Source of the DNA: Cytophagales bacterium
Lineage (GTDB): Bacteria; Bacteroidota; Bacteroidia; Cytophagales; Thermoflexibacteraceae
Length of the DNA stretch: 36,162 nucleotides
Assembly: GCA_013298985.1 (NCBI GenBank)
Contig: JAAFJS010000030.1
Coordinates: 1-36,162, forward strand
Direction of reading: 5' to 3'
The notes under the pieces are model-generated. The model was not told where the DNA came from and made no database searches. It worked only from the letters and a program-made list of their open reading frames with translations. Position numbers and translations under genes: made by a program. Positions 1-8,385 of the stretch are shown here, piece after piece (the stretch's first letter is position 1; every line of letters begins with the position of its first letter).

Positions 1-112
1 AAAAACAGTTTGGAAATAGTTTGAACGATTTGCTGTTGCGATACAATTATTTATTGCTAATTTTACAGTTCCCGATTCATCATTTATAATTACTAATTTA
101 TAATTCCAAAAA

Positions 113-1303
113 ATGAATATTCACGAATATCAGGCAAAAGAAATTCTGAAAAGCTATGGCGTGAGGATACAAGAGGGCGTAGTAGCAACTACTCCGCAGG
201 CGGCAGTAGAGGCGGCTCGCCAGCTCAACGCAGAAACAGGTACTAAGTGGTTCGTTATCAAGGCACAAATCCATGCAGGCGGCAGAGGCAAAGGCGGCGG
301 TATCAAGCTCGCCAAAAGCTACGACCAAGTCGACGAACTTTCCAAGCAAATCTTAGGAATGCAGTTAGTAACGCCACAGACAGGCGCAGAAGGCAAAAAA
401 GTTCACAAAATTTTGGTTGCCCAAGACGTATATTACCCAGGCGAAGCCGAGCCAAAAGAATACTATCTCAGTATCATGCTTGACCGCGCCAAAGGCTGTA
501 ACGTCATCATTGCCAGCACCGAAGGCGGCATGGACATCGAGAAAGTTGCCCATGAAACGCCTGAAAAGATTATGAAAGAATGGATTGACCCAAGTGTAGG
601 CTTACAACCCTTCCAAGCCCGCAAAATCGCTTTTGCTTTTGGCTTAGAGGGTAACGCTTTCAAAGAAATGGTCAAATTTCTTTTCGCACTCTACAAGGCT
701 TATGATAGCATTGATGCTTCGCTTTTCGAAATCAATCCTGTACTCAAAACCTCTGATAATAAGATACTTGCCGTAGATGCCAAAGTAAACTTAGACGACA
801 ATGCCCTCTTCCGCCACAAAGAACTCGCAGATATGCGCGACTTGGCAGAGGAAGACCCCTTGGAGGTCGAAGCCTCTGCATCAGGGCTGAACTACGTGAA
901 GCTGGACGGAAATGTGGGCTGTATGGTGAACGGTGCGGGCTTGGCAATGGCTACAATGGATATTATCAAACTTTCTGGCGGCGAACCTGCTAACTTCCTC
1001 GACGTAGGCGGTGGCGCAAATGCTCAAACCGTAGAGGCTGGTTTCCGAATTATCCTCAAAGACCCTAACGTAAAAGCGATTCTAATCAATATTTTTGGTG
1101 GAATTGTGCGTTGCGACAGGGTGGCAAACGGCGTGGTAGAGGCGTATAAAAAAATTGGCGACATCAAAGTTCCCATCATCGTGCGCTTACAAGGCACAAA
1201 TGCAGAAGAAGGCGCAAAAATCTTGGGTGAGTCAGGCTTGAAAATCACGCCTGCTATCCTGCTCAAAGATGCCGCGCAAAGGGTCAAAGAAGCAATGGCA
1301 TAA
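113..1303 (+). CDS. sucC: Succinyl-CoA ligase (ADP-forming) subunit beta
   Basis: This is the beta subunit of succinyl-CoA synthetase, which converts succinyl-CoA, ADP and phosphate to succinate, CoA and ATP in the TCA cycle, as an alpha/beta complex in the cytoplasm. The 396-residue product has the usual family length. Its N-terminal ATP-grasp half begins MNIHEYQAKEIL and carries the glycine-rich GGRGKGGG segment near residues 56-63. The C-terminal CoA-ligase half contains NGAGLAMATMD and NIFGGIVRCD. The ATG start fits the conserved family N-terminus. The alpha-subunit gene sucD is not adjacent; the next gene is an unrelated PAS protein about 500 bp downstream. I am very sure of the identity. 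Confidence 0.97.
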   Translation: MNIHEYQAKEILKSYGVRIQEGVVATTPQAAVEAARQLNAETGTKWFVIKAQIHAGGRGKGGGIKLAKSYDQVDELSKQILGMQLVTPQTGAEGKKVHKILVAQDVYYPGEAEPKEYYLSIMLDRAKGCNVIIASTEGGMDIEKVAHETPEKIMKEWIDPSVGLQPFQARKIAFAFGLEGNAFKEMVKFLFALYKAYDSIDASLFEINPVLKTSDNKILAVDAKVNLDDNALFRHKELADMRDLAEEDPLEVEASASGLNYVKLDGNVGCMVNGAGLAMATMDIIKLSGGEPANFLDVGGGANAQTVEAGFRIILKDPNVKAILINIFGGIVRCDRVANGVVEAYKKIGDIKVPIIVRLQGTNAEEGAKILGESGLKITPAILLKDAAQRVKEAMA

Positions 1304-1319
1304 AAATAAAAACTACTAT

Positions 1320-1371
1320 ATATTCCTTGTTTGTTGATTTCTTTTCGAAGTTTTCAATAAGCAAGGAATAT
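1320..1371 (+). terminator. Possible 3' hairpin of sucC mRNA
   Basis: ATATTCCTTG at 1320-1329 pairs perfectly with CAAGGAATAT at 1362-1371. The stem continues inward with G-U pairs to about 1337/1354. It begins 17 bp after the sucC stop codon. No U-tract follows, so it could be an mRNA-stabilising structure rather than an intrinsic terminator. Confidence 0.4.
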
Positions 1372-1689
1372 TCGTAAAAACACCTTCCTATCAAAATAAT
1401 ATCTTGCCTGCCGCGTTTTTAATTTCTTCATTATAATAATTTGATAATCAAAAAAATAACTTACCTTAGATGTTTTGGTAATGACTTAAAATCACGCCAA
1501 TAGTTTTTTTAATTATTATCAATTTCAGTTTTTGAAGGTCATTTGCATTAAAAAAAGCAAGAATTATTTTAAATATAACAAAAAAGTACAGAAATGATAG
1601 AAATATGCACTGATAGTTGGGAAATCCAATCCATTTTTACGATTATTGTGCTAAGAATTATCGTAGTTTTATGAATAAAAAAAATTCAC

Positions 1690-1697
1690 TAATTTTG
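1690..1697 (+). promoter_or_regulatory. Candidate Bacteroidota -7 box for the PAS protein gene
   Basis: TAATTTTG matches the Bacteroidota primary-sigma -7 consensus TAnnTTTG. It would give a 5' untranslated region of roughly 105 bases. No clear -33 TTG box sits at the usual spacing, so support is weak. Confidence 0.3.
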
Positions 1698-1810
1698 CAA
1701 AGGTAAAAACATCATCAAAATCGCTGAAATACACGTGAGTTACAAAACATTTATGGTTGAAAATATAATAAAAAGACCATTTTCAGCATTCCATATTAAA
1801 TGATGAAATT

Positions 1811-2443
1811 ATGATAAAGAATGAAAATTTACTTCCCTTACAAGACAAATATGAGCTGTTGGAAAAAATAACCAACAATATTTCTGTGATTATCTACATC
1901 ATGTCAGTCGAAACGCTGGGCATGGAATACATGAGTAGAGAAGTTCGTAACTTGTTGGGATACAGCGACCAAGAGTTTATCAATCAGCCCAATTTCTCGA
2001 TGGGACTTTACCATACAGAAGATTTTCCCGATGTTGCCGCCAATATCAAACACTCTATGGCAATGAGGGACAATGAGTTAAATATTTTTTCGTATCGAAT
2101 TAGGCATAGAAATGGCAATTATAGGTGGTTTGAAACAAAGGAAATGGTTTTTGAAAGAGATAATTACGGTAGTGCCACCAAGATTTTAGGCTTTGCCCAA
2201 GATATTACGGACAAAGTACACTTTATCAATGAGTTAAAACGAAAAAATGAGCAGTTGGCTGAGATTGCGCGTGTAAATTCCCATGAAATCCGAAGACCGT
2301 TGGCTAATATTTTGGGTTTAGTCGCACTTTTTAACCAAGAAGACCCTGCTGATAGCTTTAATATAGAAGTTCTTGCCAAACTCAAACTTTCTGCCAGAGA
2401 ATTAGACGAGGTGATTCACCGAATAGTAGGAAATACATATTAA
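1811..2443 (+). CDS. PAS domain protein with orphan DHp (HisKA-like) hairpin
   Basis: A 210-residue cytoplasmic protein. Residues about 15-135 form one PAS/PAC sensor domain, ending in the PAC-type motif ILGFAQDITDK. Residues about 140-206 form two helices that resemble a histidine kinase dimerisation/phosphoacceptor domain. The H-box reads SHEIRRPLANI, with the candidate phospho-accepting His at residue 158. The protein stops there: no HATPase catalytic domain (N, G1, F, G2 boxes) follows, and the next gene is rfbD, 25 bp downstream. It could be phosphorylated by another kinase in trans, dimerise with full kinases, or be a decayed kinase. The stop codon closes the second DHp helix cleanly, which argues against random truncation. 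No response regulator is nearby. Confidence 0.85.
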   Translation: MIKNENLLPLQDKYELLEKITNNISVIIYIMSVETLGMEYMSREVRNLLGYSDQEFINQPNFSMGLYHTEDFPDVAANIKHSMAMRDNELNIFSYRIRHRNGNYRWFETKEMVFERDNYGSATKILGFAQDITDKVHFINELKRKNEQLAEIARVNSHEIRRPLANILGLVALFNQEDPADSFNIEVLAKLKLSARELDEVIHRIVGNTY

Positions 2444-2468
2444 AAACGCATCAATTTAGCTTAGTTGT

Positions 2469-3359
2469 ATGAATATTTTAATCACTGGCGCAAACGGACA
2501 GTTAGGAAGTGAGCTAAGAAAATTAGCTATTTCTGCACCACCAAGCACGATTTTTACCTTCACAGACATCGAGGAACTCAATATTACGGACAGTGCCACA
2601 GTCAGGGCTTTTTTTGAGCAAAACCAATTTGATTTTTGCATCAATGCTGCCGCGTATACTGCCGTAGATAAAGCCGAAACCGACCAAGAAAAGGCGCAAC
2701 TTATTAATGTAGAAGCGGTTAGACTTCTTGCCGAGCAGTGCCATCGCCAAAATGCAGTTTTTATTCATGTTTCTACGGATTATGTTTTTGATGGCAAGAG
2801 CTATCTGCCTTACAGTGAGAATGATATGACTTCTCCCACCAGCGTTTACGGAATCACCAAGCTGGCAGGTGAGCAAATCGCTTTTCAGGAGAATCCACAA
2901 ACTATTGTTCTTCGAACTGCTTGGCTTTACGCTACTTTTGGGCATAATTTCCTCAAAACCATGCTTCGCCTTGCTGAAACCAAGTCAAGTATTAGCGTAG
3001 TGGCTGACCAAATAGGCACACCAACGTATGCCGAGGATTTGGCTCAGACCATTTTGCAAATTATTGATTTTCTGAAAGTAAGCACAAAAAATGAAACTTT
3101 ATTTGGCGTTTATCATTACAGTAACGAGGGCGTAGCGAGTTGGTATGACTTTGCCCATGCGATTTTTGAAATGAAAAACGTGAAAATAGCCTTGAAACCC
3201 ATCAAATCCAGTGAATATCCCACGCCTGCCGCGCGCCCTGCGTACAGTGTGCTTGACAAAAGTAAAATCAAAAGCTCTTTTGGGGTGCAGATTCCGCATT
3301 GGCGCGAAAGTTTGAAAAAATGTATAGAGGCATTAGATTTTTTTCAAAAAACAAAATAG
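2469..3359 (+). CDS. rfbD: dTDP-4-dehydrorhamnose reductase
   Basis: A 296-residue short-chain dehydrogenase/reductase of the RmlD family. It reduces dTDP-4-dehydro-L-rhamnose to dTDP-L-rhamnose with NAD(P)H, the last step of dTDP-rhamnose synthesis for surface polysaccharide. The Rossmann motif GANGQLG lies at residues 7-13, STDYVFDG at 102-109, and the catalytic Tyr/Lys pair (YxxxK) at Y127 and K131. Length is normal. The other rml genes (A, B, C) are not in the window, so it may be a stand-alone copy. It ends 1 bp before the stop codon of the convergent chrA. Confidence 0.93.
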   Translation: MNILITGANGQLGSELRKLAISAPPSTIFTFTDIEELNITDSATVRAFFEQNQFDFCINAAAYTAVDKAETDQEKAQLINVEAVRLLAEQCHRQNAVFIHVSTDYVFDGKSYLPYSENDMTSPTSVYGITKLAGEQIAFQENPQTIVLRTAWLYATFGHNFLKTMLRLAETKSSISVVADQIGTPTYAEDLAQTILQIIDFLKVSTKNETLFGVYHYSNEGVASWYDFAHAIFEMKNVKIALKPIKSSEYPTPAARPAYSVLDKSKIKSSFGVQIPHWRESLKKCIEALDFFQKTK

Positions 3360-3360
3360 T

Positions 3361-4563
3361 TTAGTTTGCGTAAGAAAACAAAATCCCACCTGCAATGCCC
3401 GCCAAAACAAGGATAGGTGGAGGAATTTTGGTAAACATCAGCAATAAAAAAGTAACTAAAATGGTGCTGATATTCATTAGGTTCATTTGGATTGGTTCAG
3501 AAATCACAAAAGCCGCCGCAACCACCATGCCCGCGCTGGCAGCGTTGATGCCTTCCAGTGAGGCGCGTACGGGGCGATAAAGTTTGAGTTGTTCCCAAAA
3601 TTTTAAGACAAAAAACAAGATAAATGCGCCAGGGAGGTAAATGCCCGCAGAGGCAACGATACTGCCCAAAATAATGCCGAAGTCGCCAAAATGACGCATT
3701 GCAAGCCCACCTACGTAGCCACTAAACGCAAAAACAGGACCTGGAATCGCCTGCACAAGCGCATAGCCTGATAAAAATTCTTCGGAACTGAGGTATTTTT
3801 TGAACTCAACAAACTCATTGTAAAGGGCAGGGACAAGCACCTGACCACCTCCAAAAACAAGGCTGCCGTTGCGATAAAAATTTTCAAACAAACGAATAGG
3901 TAAGGAGATTTCCAACGATTTGGTAAGCAAGCCAATAGAGGCAACGGTCAGAAAAACAACGGCATAGACAATAAAATACCGCCAACTCACTACAAATTTT
4001 TGCTTTTCTAATTTTTCTTGTTTTTCGTATTTGAGGGCAGAGGTCAGCCCACCTGCCAAGATGACCGCAGGAAATGCCCAAGGGCTTCTGAAAAAGAAAG
4101 TTACCGCAGCAGCCATGAGCATCAAGAATATGCCTGTCTTGGTATTGACTAATTTTTGAGTGATTTTGATGGCGGCATACCCTACAAATCCTACCGCCAT
4201 TGGCTGAATGAACTGTGTGAAATTCAGGATATTACTGATGTCAATTGCGTCTTCTAAGCGCACCATCAGTAGTGCAATGCTGGTTACTATCAAAAAGGCG
4301 GGCAGCATCCAAATCAGCAAAGTAAGCATGGCTAACTGAAACCCATTTCTTTTGTAGGCAATCGCCAGCAAGGTTTGCGTAGAAGAAGGTCCTGGTAACA
4401 TTTGGCAAAGTGCTATCAGTTCGGTAAGCTCTGTTGCGCTGAGATATTTCCTTTTTTCGACCAAATAATGAAAAAACAGCACAAGGTGTGCCTGTGGACC
4501 TCCAAAGGCATTAATGGTGATAATAAAAACGTCTTTTAAAAAAAGTTTATCAGCTTTGCTCAC
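3361..4563 (-). CDS. chrA: Chromate transporter family protein (two-domain CHR)
   Basis: A 400-residue polytopic inner-membrane protein of the CHR family, whose studied members export chromate. It has two homologous halves. The first half carries GGPQAHL (residues 21-27) and the PGPSSTQ motif (57-63). The second repeats these as GSLVFGGGQVLVPAL (near 233-247) and QAIPGPVFAFSGYVGG. About 10-12 hydrophobic segments are visible. This is the long-chain, duplicated form. No chrB-type regulator or other metal-resistance gene is nearby, so the true substrate is uncertain. It is convergent with rfbD, with no space for a terminator between them. Confidence 0.9.
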   Translation of the reverse strand: MSKADKLFLKDVFIITINAFGGPQAHLVLFFHYLVEKRKYLSATELTELIALCQMLPGPSSTQTLLAIAYKRNGFQLAMLTLLIWMLPAFLIVTSIALLMVRLEDAIDISNILNFTQFIQPMAVGFVGYAAIKITQKLVNTKTGIFLMLMAAAVTFFFRSPWAFPAVILAGGLTSALKYEKQEKLEKQKFVVSWRYFIVYAVVFLTVASIGLLTKSLEISLPIRLFENFYRNGSLVFGGGQVLVPALYNEFVEFKKYLSSEEFLSGYALVQAIPGPVFAFSGYVGGLAMRHFGDFGIILGSIVASAGIYLPGAFILFFVLKFWEQLKLYRPVRASLEGINAASAGMVVAAAFVISEPIQMNLMNISTILVTFLLLMFTKIPPPILVLAGIAGGILFSYAN

Positions 4564-4701
4564 TCCAATTTGAATTTTCAGAAAATATAATGCAAATTCG
4601 TGAATTAAAACGAGTTACCTCATTTTAAATTCAAAATTTAATAGTTTTAAATTTAAAATTAGCGAATAAAAATCAAATCACAATAACGAACTCATAGATA
4701 T

Positions 4702-5697
4702 ATGCCCTCATCTTATCTTAGTTTTAGGTTTCGCTATATTAACGAAAAAGGCAAACCAACTTCTTTTTTTTACCATCAGGCGCGCATTGATGATGGAATC
4801 GGGATTCGCTTGGGGGAGGATTCCATCGCGATTGCAGACCTGCATGAGGTCGTGCGTTACGGAAATCAGATTGCCATGATTCTCAAACCCTACCTGACCC
4901 TACACAAGCATATTTCTGAAAATATACTCCCCAATACGTCCAGCATCGTGATTGAGGTGGGTGATGATTTAGCCGCAGATGCCAAAAGTGCCATAGACCA
5001 GCACCGAACCGCTTTTTCGTCATTGATGCGAAAAAAACAGTTGGTGGCAGAAGGCAGGGGCTACCAGTTCCGAGTAGCCCAATGTCCTGATTGTGAGGCA
5101 GTCATAGACCTGACAGATAGGAAAGAAACGCCTTATGTTTATTGCAAATATTGTGAGGTGCTTTTTGACAAACATCGAGAATTAATGCCCAAGTCAGAGG
5201 ATTACAAGGTTTGCCCCGAATGTAATTACTATAATCGCGTGCAGCACTATCCCGAATTTCACTTCTACGCCCTGCCCAAGCAGAGAAAAATGGCTTACAA
5301 AGAACATTATTGCTGTGATACTTGCGCCCAACGCTACCATGAACAAACAGCATGGAAAAATAGCGTTTACCTGCTGGGGATTCCCTTTAATGTAAGGCTC
5401 AAAAACAAGATGGCAAGAGGCGTAAACCAACTCTATCAAGGACTTACAGAGGCTAACCGCTTGGCACAAGACGGCAAAATCGTGGAAGCGGACGCACTTT
5501 ACGGCTTACTTTTGCTCAGGAACGAAACTCACCCTGCTATTCTTTTTAATATGGCACAAGGTTTTTACAAGGCAGAAATGCTGGACAAGGCATATCGCCA
5601 CTTCGAAAAATCACTGGAAATGTGCAGTAATTATCAACCTACACTGGATTTCTTGGAACTGCACAAAGGCATCAAATGGAAAGTGATAGTTGGCTGA
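4702..5697 (+). CDS. Unrecognised zinc-ribbon plus TPR protein
   Basis: I do not recognise this 331-residue protein as a named family. Residues 1-90 look like a beta-rich, possibly PH-like domain. Four CxxC knuckles follow: CPDC 128-131, CKYC 148-151, CPEC 171-174 and CDTC 205-208, which suggests two zinc ribbons. Residues about 240-320 look like two TPR helix pairs (NQLYQGLTEANRLAQDGK and HPAILFNMAQGFYKAEMLDK). No signal peptide or membrane segment is seen, so it is probably cytoplasmic. It stands alone, with chrA divergent upstream and a palindrome cluster downstream. A scaffold or adaptor role is only an inference from the domain types. Confidence 0.75.
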   Translation: MPSSYLSFRFRYINEKGKPTSFFYHQARIDDGIGIRLGEDSIAIADLHEVVRYGNQIAMILKPYLTLHKHISENILPNTSSIVIEVGDDLAADAKSAIDQHRTAFSSLMRKKQLVAEGRGYQFRVAQCPDCEAVIDLTDRKETPYVYCKYCEVLFDKHRELMPKSEDYKVCPECNYYNRVQHYPEFHFYALPKQRKMAYKEHYCCDTCAQRYHEQTAWKNSVYLLGIPFNVRLKNKMARGVNQLYQGLTEANRLAQDGKIVEADALYGLLLLRNETHPAILFNMAQGFYKAEMLDKAYRHFEKSLEMCSNYQPTLDFLELHKGIKWKVIVG

Positions 5698-5737
5698 GTC
5701 GTTTGTTTGTTTTTGATATAAGATAATTGACAAAAAT

Positions 5738-5925
5738 ACACCGTAGGTGTTAAATATTGACGGTTCGCCGTTGCGATAACAGCTATGATTCTCCAAAAAA
5801 TTCCTACTCTGTTAGGCAATTCCATTGGGGAGTTGCATAAAAACGTGATTATGAAACTCCTAACGGAGTTTGGGGAAATTACCACAATTATTATTGCTAC
5901 CAACATTAAACTCCTAACGGAGTTT
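5738..5925. repeat. Cluster of short palindromes (REP-like)
   Basis: Five small dyads sit in one 190 bp gap: ACACCGTAGGTGT (5738-5750), ACGGTTCGCCGT (5760-5771), an imperfect one at 5816-5836, and two identical copies of AAACTCCTAACGGAGTTT (5854-5871 and 5908-5925). The last two are perfect 7-bp stems with a TAAC loop. Such repeated dyads with small loops resemble bacterial REP or other interspersed palindromic elements. Because several different types are mixed, this may be a landing zone for such elements. They may also act as a 3' barrier between the two convergent genes. Confidence 0.65.
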
Positions 5926-5950
5926 AGAAACGTTAAAAAAATTGAATTAC

Positions 5951-6901
5951 TTACTTGATGAACTTCACTATTCCGCTTACCAGTCCTTCCGCCAAAGGCA
6001 AATCTGTTTTGGAGTAAGTGGCGATATTTTCTGCTCTGTCTGCCGTACTTGTTTTTAACACGTGATTCATTTGTTGGATTAACAAATAGCTGGCTTTGGA
6101 GTTGGCATTTTTTAATAAAAGTGCTTCATTTTCAGTTACTTGAATATCTGTCGTTCCTTGAATCAGCAATACAGGTTTGGTCAGTTTTTTGATTTCATCA
6201 GCAGGATTGTATTTGAGCCAAGAAATCATATAAGGCTGCACGCTTGGGCGGAATAAGCTGAAATACAGTGGATTAGGTTTCTCAATTAATTTGCCTTCTT
6301 TGAGTTGTGCAAATAAACCTGAGATGTCAGTAACGATGTTTTCAGGCTGTTTTTGGTCTTTGAGTTGCTGAACAATGATTTCGTCTATGCGCCTCCCCGC
6401 GCCCGCCAAAGAGATATATTTGCTTACTTTGGGGTTTTGTGCGGCAATCATACCAATCAGCGAGCCTTCGCTATGCCCTAAAATGATGATGCTGGAAAAA
6501 CGTTTGTCTTTACTCAAAAATTCTATCCAATCCACCGCGTCAGTGATGTAGTGGTCAAAGCGCAAGCTATCCTCTTTCATGCCCTCAATAATGCTTTTGC
6601 CCACGCCGCGCTTGTCGTAGCGCAAGGAAGCAATATTATTTTTTGCCAAATCTTCTGCCAAGAGTTTGTAAGGCTGGGCAGAAACACCTGCAATACTATT
6701 CCCGTCGCGGTCAGTTGGTCCCGAACCCGCGATGATGATAACCACAGGAATCGCTTTGGGGGCTTGCGGAACGAGCAAAGTACCTTCTGTTTTGCCAGCT
6801 TTAACGATTTCTTGATTTTTTATCACCTCTTGTGCCAATAAATTGCCCACTACAAACCCAATGATTAAAGTAAAAATGACAATAAAAAATGTGGTTTTCA
6901 T
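5951..6901 (-). CDS. Secreted alpha/beta hydrolase
   Basis: A 316-residue serine hydrolase with the alpha/beta fold. Residues 1-24 are an export signal: a hydrophobic stretch followed by LLAQE. The oxyanion region contains GSGPTDRDGN (59-68). The nucleophile elbow is GHSEG (142-146), giving Ser144. The likely acid is Asp252 in QGTTDIQV and the base His280 in QMNHVLK, so the triad is complete. The closest known type is the bacterial dienelactone-hydrolase-like or acyl esterase group of the COG1073 kind. The substrate is unknown; an ester or peptide substrate in the periplasm is likely. It is convergent with the zinc-ribbon protein gene and appears monocistronic. Confidence 0.88.
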   Translation of the reverse strand: MKTTFFIVIFTLIIGFVVGNLLAQEVIKNQEIVKAGKTEGTLLVPQAPKAIPVVIIIAGSGPTDRDGNSIAGVSAQPYKLLAEDLAKNNIASLRYDKRGVGKSIIEGMKEDSLRFDHYITDAVDWIEFLSKDKRFSSIIILGHSEGSLIGMIAAQNPKVSKYISLAGAGRRIDEIIVQQLKDQKQPENIVTDISGLFAQLKEGKLIEKPNPLYFSLFRPSVQPYMISWLKYNPADEIKKLTKPVLLIQGTTDIQVTENEALLLKNANSKASYLLIQQMNHVLKTSTADRAENIATYSKTDLPLAEGLVSGIVKFIK

Positions 6902-7082
6902 AAGATAAAATGCGTAATTTTTGTTTGAAATAAAATTTTATAAATTATTTTTTTGATGACCGCACACAGCAATTATGCTTTGCTGGACATCAAATAAAAA
7001 GAGGCATACGAAAACATGATTTGGGAAACTCGCCCAAACTTTTAGGCAAGTCCCTGCCAAATCATCTACTTTTCAAATGAAG

Positions 7083-7292
7083 CTAATCATCATTACTTGC
7101 AGTTACTACTGTTTCTTGCTCATTTTCAGGCTCATTCATCTTTTTTTTCAGTCTTCCTGCATTTTTGAGGGCTTGATAAAGCATCCACTCTATCTGCCCG
7201 TTGGCACTGCGGAACTCATCTGCCGCCCACTGCTCGATGGCTTCCATGAGGTCTTCGTCTATTCGCAGTGCAAAAGATTTTTTCTTTGCCAT
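7083..7292 (-). CDS. Arc/CopG-type ribbon-helix-helix protein
   Basis: A 69-residue protein of the Arc/MetJ ribbon-helix-helix superfamily. The ribbon strand is KKSFALRIDED, followed by helix A (LMEAIEQWAADEF) and helix B after the RSANGQIEWML turn. These proteins bind DNA as dimers through the strand. The C-terminal 20 residues are charged and probably disordered. It lies 72 bp downstream of the SPFH gene on the same strand. SPFH/RHH pairs recur in bacterial genomes, so the link is probably functional. Copies of a TTGGCAG-containing motif flank the gene on both sides and could be its operators (inference). Confidence 0.85.
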   Translation of the reverse strand: MAKKKSFALRIDEDLMEAIEQWAADEFRSANGQIEWMLYQALKNAGRLKKKMNEPENEQETVVTASNDD

Positions 7293-7315
7293 AATTTTGA
7301 AAATTTAAAAAACTA

Positions 7316-7343
7316 TTGGCAGGGATTTAAACCACTGCCAAAG
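7316..7343 (-). promoter_or_regulatory. Inverted repeat upstream of the RHH gene
   Basis: TTGGCAG at 7316-7322 is the perfect inverse of CTGCCAA at 7335-7341, with a 12-base spacer. It lies in the SPFH-RHH spacer. A near-identical copy, AAGTCCCTGCCAAAT, lies downstream of the RHH gene at 7048-7062. It could be an RHH operator, or an attenuator/terminator of the SPFH transcript. The sequence alone does not decide. Confidence 0.4.
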
Positions 7344-7364
7344 TCTTGATATTGACAAAGTTAT

Positions 7365-8225
7365 TTAGTAGATGGAACCTGTATTGATAACAGGGCTGGT
7401 ATCTTTGTCAGAGCAAAGCACCACCATCAAGTTGCTGACCATTGCCGCTTTGCGCTCCTCGTCGAGGTGAACGACCTCTTTTTTGGAGAGTTCTCGAATA
7501 GCCATTTCTACCATGCTCACTGCGCCTTCTACTATTTTTTGGCGAGCCGCAATGATAGCCATTGCCTGCTGGCGTTTGAGCATAGCCCCCGCAATTTCCT
7601 GAGCATACGCCAAGTGGCTAATGCGCGCCTCAATCACCTCAATACCAGCCATTTTCAGGCGTTCTTCTACCTCTTTTTCGAGGGCATGGTTTACCTCCGT
7701 TACGCCTGAGCGCAAGGTAACTTCATGCTCCCACTCCTCGATGTTGTCATAAGGATACACCCCTGCGAGATGTCTGATAGCCGCTTCGGTCTGCACCTGC
7801 ACGAAATTCTCAAAGTTATCGACCTGAAAAGAGGCTTTGTACGTATCCTGCACGCGCCAGACCACGATTGCCCCAATCATAATCGGATTACCCAGCTTGT
7901 CATTGACCTTGATTTGCGTACTATCAAAGTTTTTGGCACGAAGTGTAATGGGTTTTTTGGTTAAAAATGGATTTACCCAATAAAAACCATTTTCTTTGAC
8001 CGTTCCCTTGTATTCACCAAAGAGTGTCAGCACGATGGCTCGATTCGGACTGATAAAAAATAAACCACACAAGGCAATCAATACGGCAAACAAGGTTATC
8101 GCACTGATGGCTATAAGAACCACATTTTTTGTAACCAATCCCAATATGCCTAAGCCTAAGATAATAAGTGCTAAAAGTAATATTGGATAACCTGACATTG
8201 GTTTCACCTCTTTTTCTGTTTTCAT
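7365..8225 (-). CDS. SPFH (stomatin/prohibitin/flotillin) membrane protein
   Basis: A 286-residue inner-membrane protein. Two hydrophobic segments (about residues 14-31 and 33-54) precede an SPFH/band-7 domain, with the typical entry [16 protein letters not shown] and GFYWVNPF. The middle contains [18 protein letters not shown] and [29 protein letters not shown]. This is followed by the heptad-like [30 protein letters not shown] segment, where family members oligomerise. SPFH proteins form large membrane ring or cage assemblies and often guard proteases or organise microdomains. The N-terminal ATG gives the usual [11 protein letters not shown] opening. An internal ATG at codon 10 has a GAGGTG stretch just upstream and is an alternative start. 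Confidence 0.9.
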   Translation of the reverse strand: MKTEKEVKPMSGYPILLLALIILGLGILGLVTKNVVLIAISAITLFAVLIALCGLFFISPNRAIVLTLFGEYKGTVKENGFYWVNPFLTKKPITLRAKNFDSTQIKVNDKLGNPIMIGAIVVWRVQDTYKASFQVDNFENFVQVQTEAAIRHLAGVYPYDNIEEWEHEVTLRSGVTEVNHALEKEVEERLKMAGIEVIEARISHLAYAQEIAGAMLKRQQAMAIIAARQKIVEGAVSMVEMAIRELSKKEVVHLDEERKAAMVSNLMVVLCSDKDTSPVINTGSIY

Positions 8226-8385
8226 TTTTTTTATGAAGTTAAGTTTTAAAATAATATCATTTTAATATTATATCACAATCAAATTAACGCAATATATTTT
8301 TAAAAGTTGTCATCAAACAAGATTTTTTTCGAAGTTTTTTATAAATTGCCAATTCAAGTTTCAAACCATTCAAAATTTCCCAATC

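Larger units (their letters stand above)
1304..1810. other. Intergenic region after sucC
   Basis: About 500 bp of A+T-rich DNA with no convincing gene. It holds a long hairpin just after sucC (1320-1371) and a possible -7 promoter box for the PAS gene (1690-1697). I see nothing else that I can name. Confidence 0.6.

Noticed and set aside
2523-2945. Minus-strand open frame of 140 residues
   Set aside because: It lies wholly inside rfbD, which has complete catalytic motifs.
7016-7065. Possible terminator or folded element downstream of the RHH gene (ATGATTTGG at 7016-7024 against CCAAATCAT at 7057-7065)
   Set aside because: The outer 9 bp pair perfectly, but the interior competes between alternative hairpins and there is no clear U-tract, so I did not call a terminator. 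The part shared with the upstream motif is reported as a finding.
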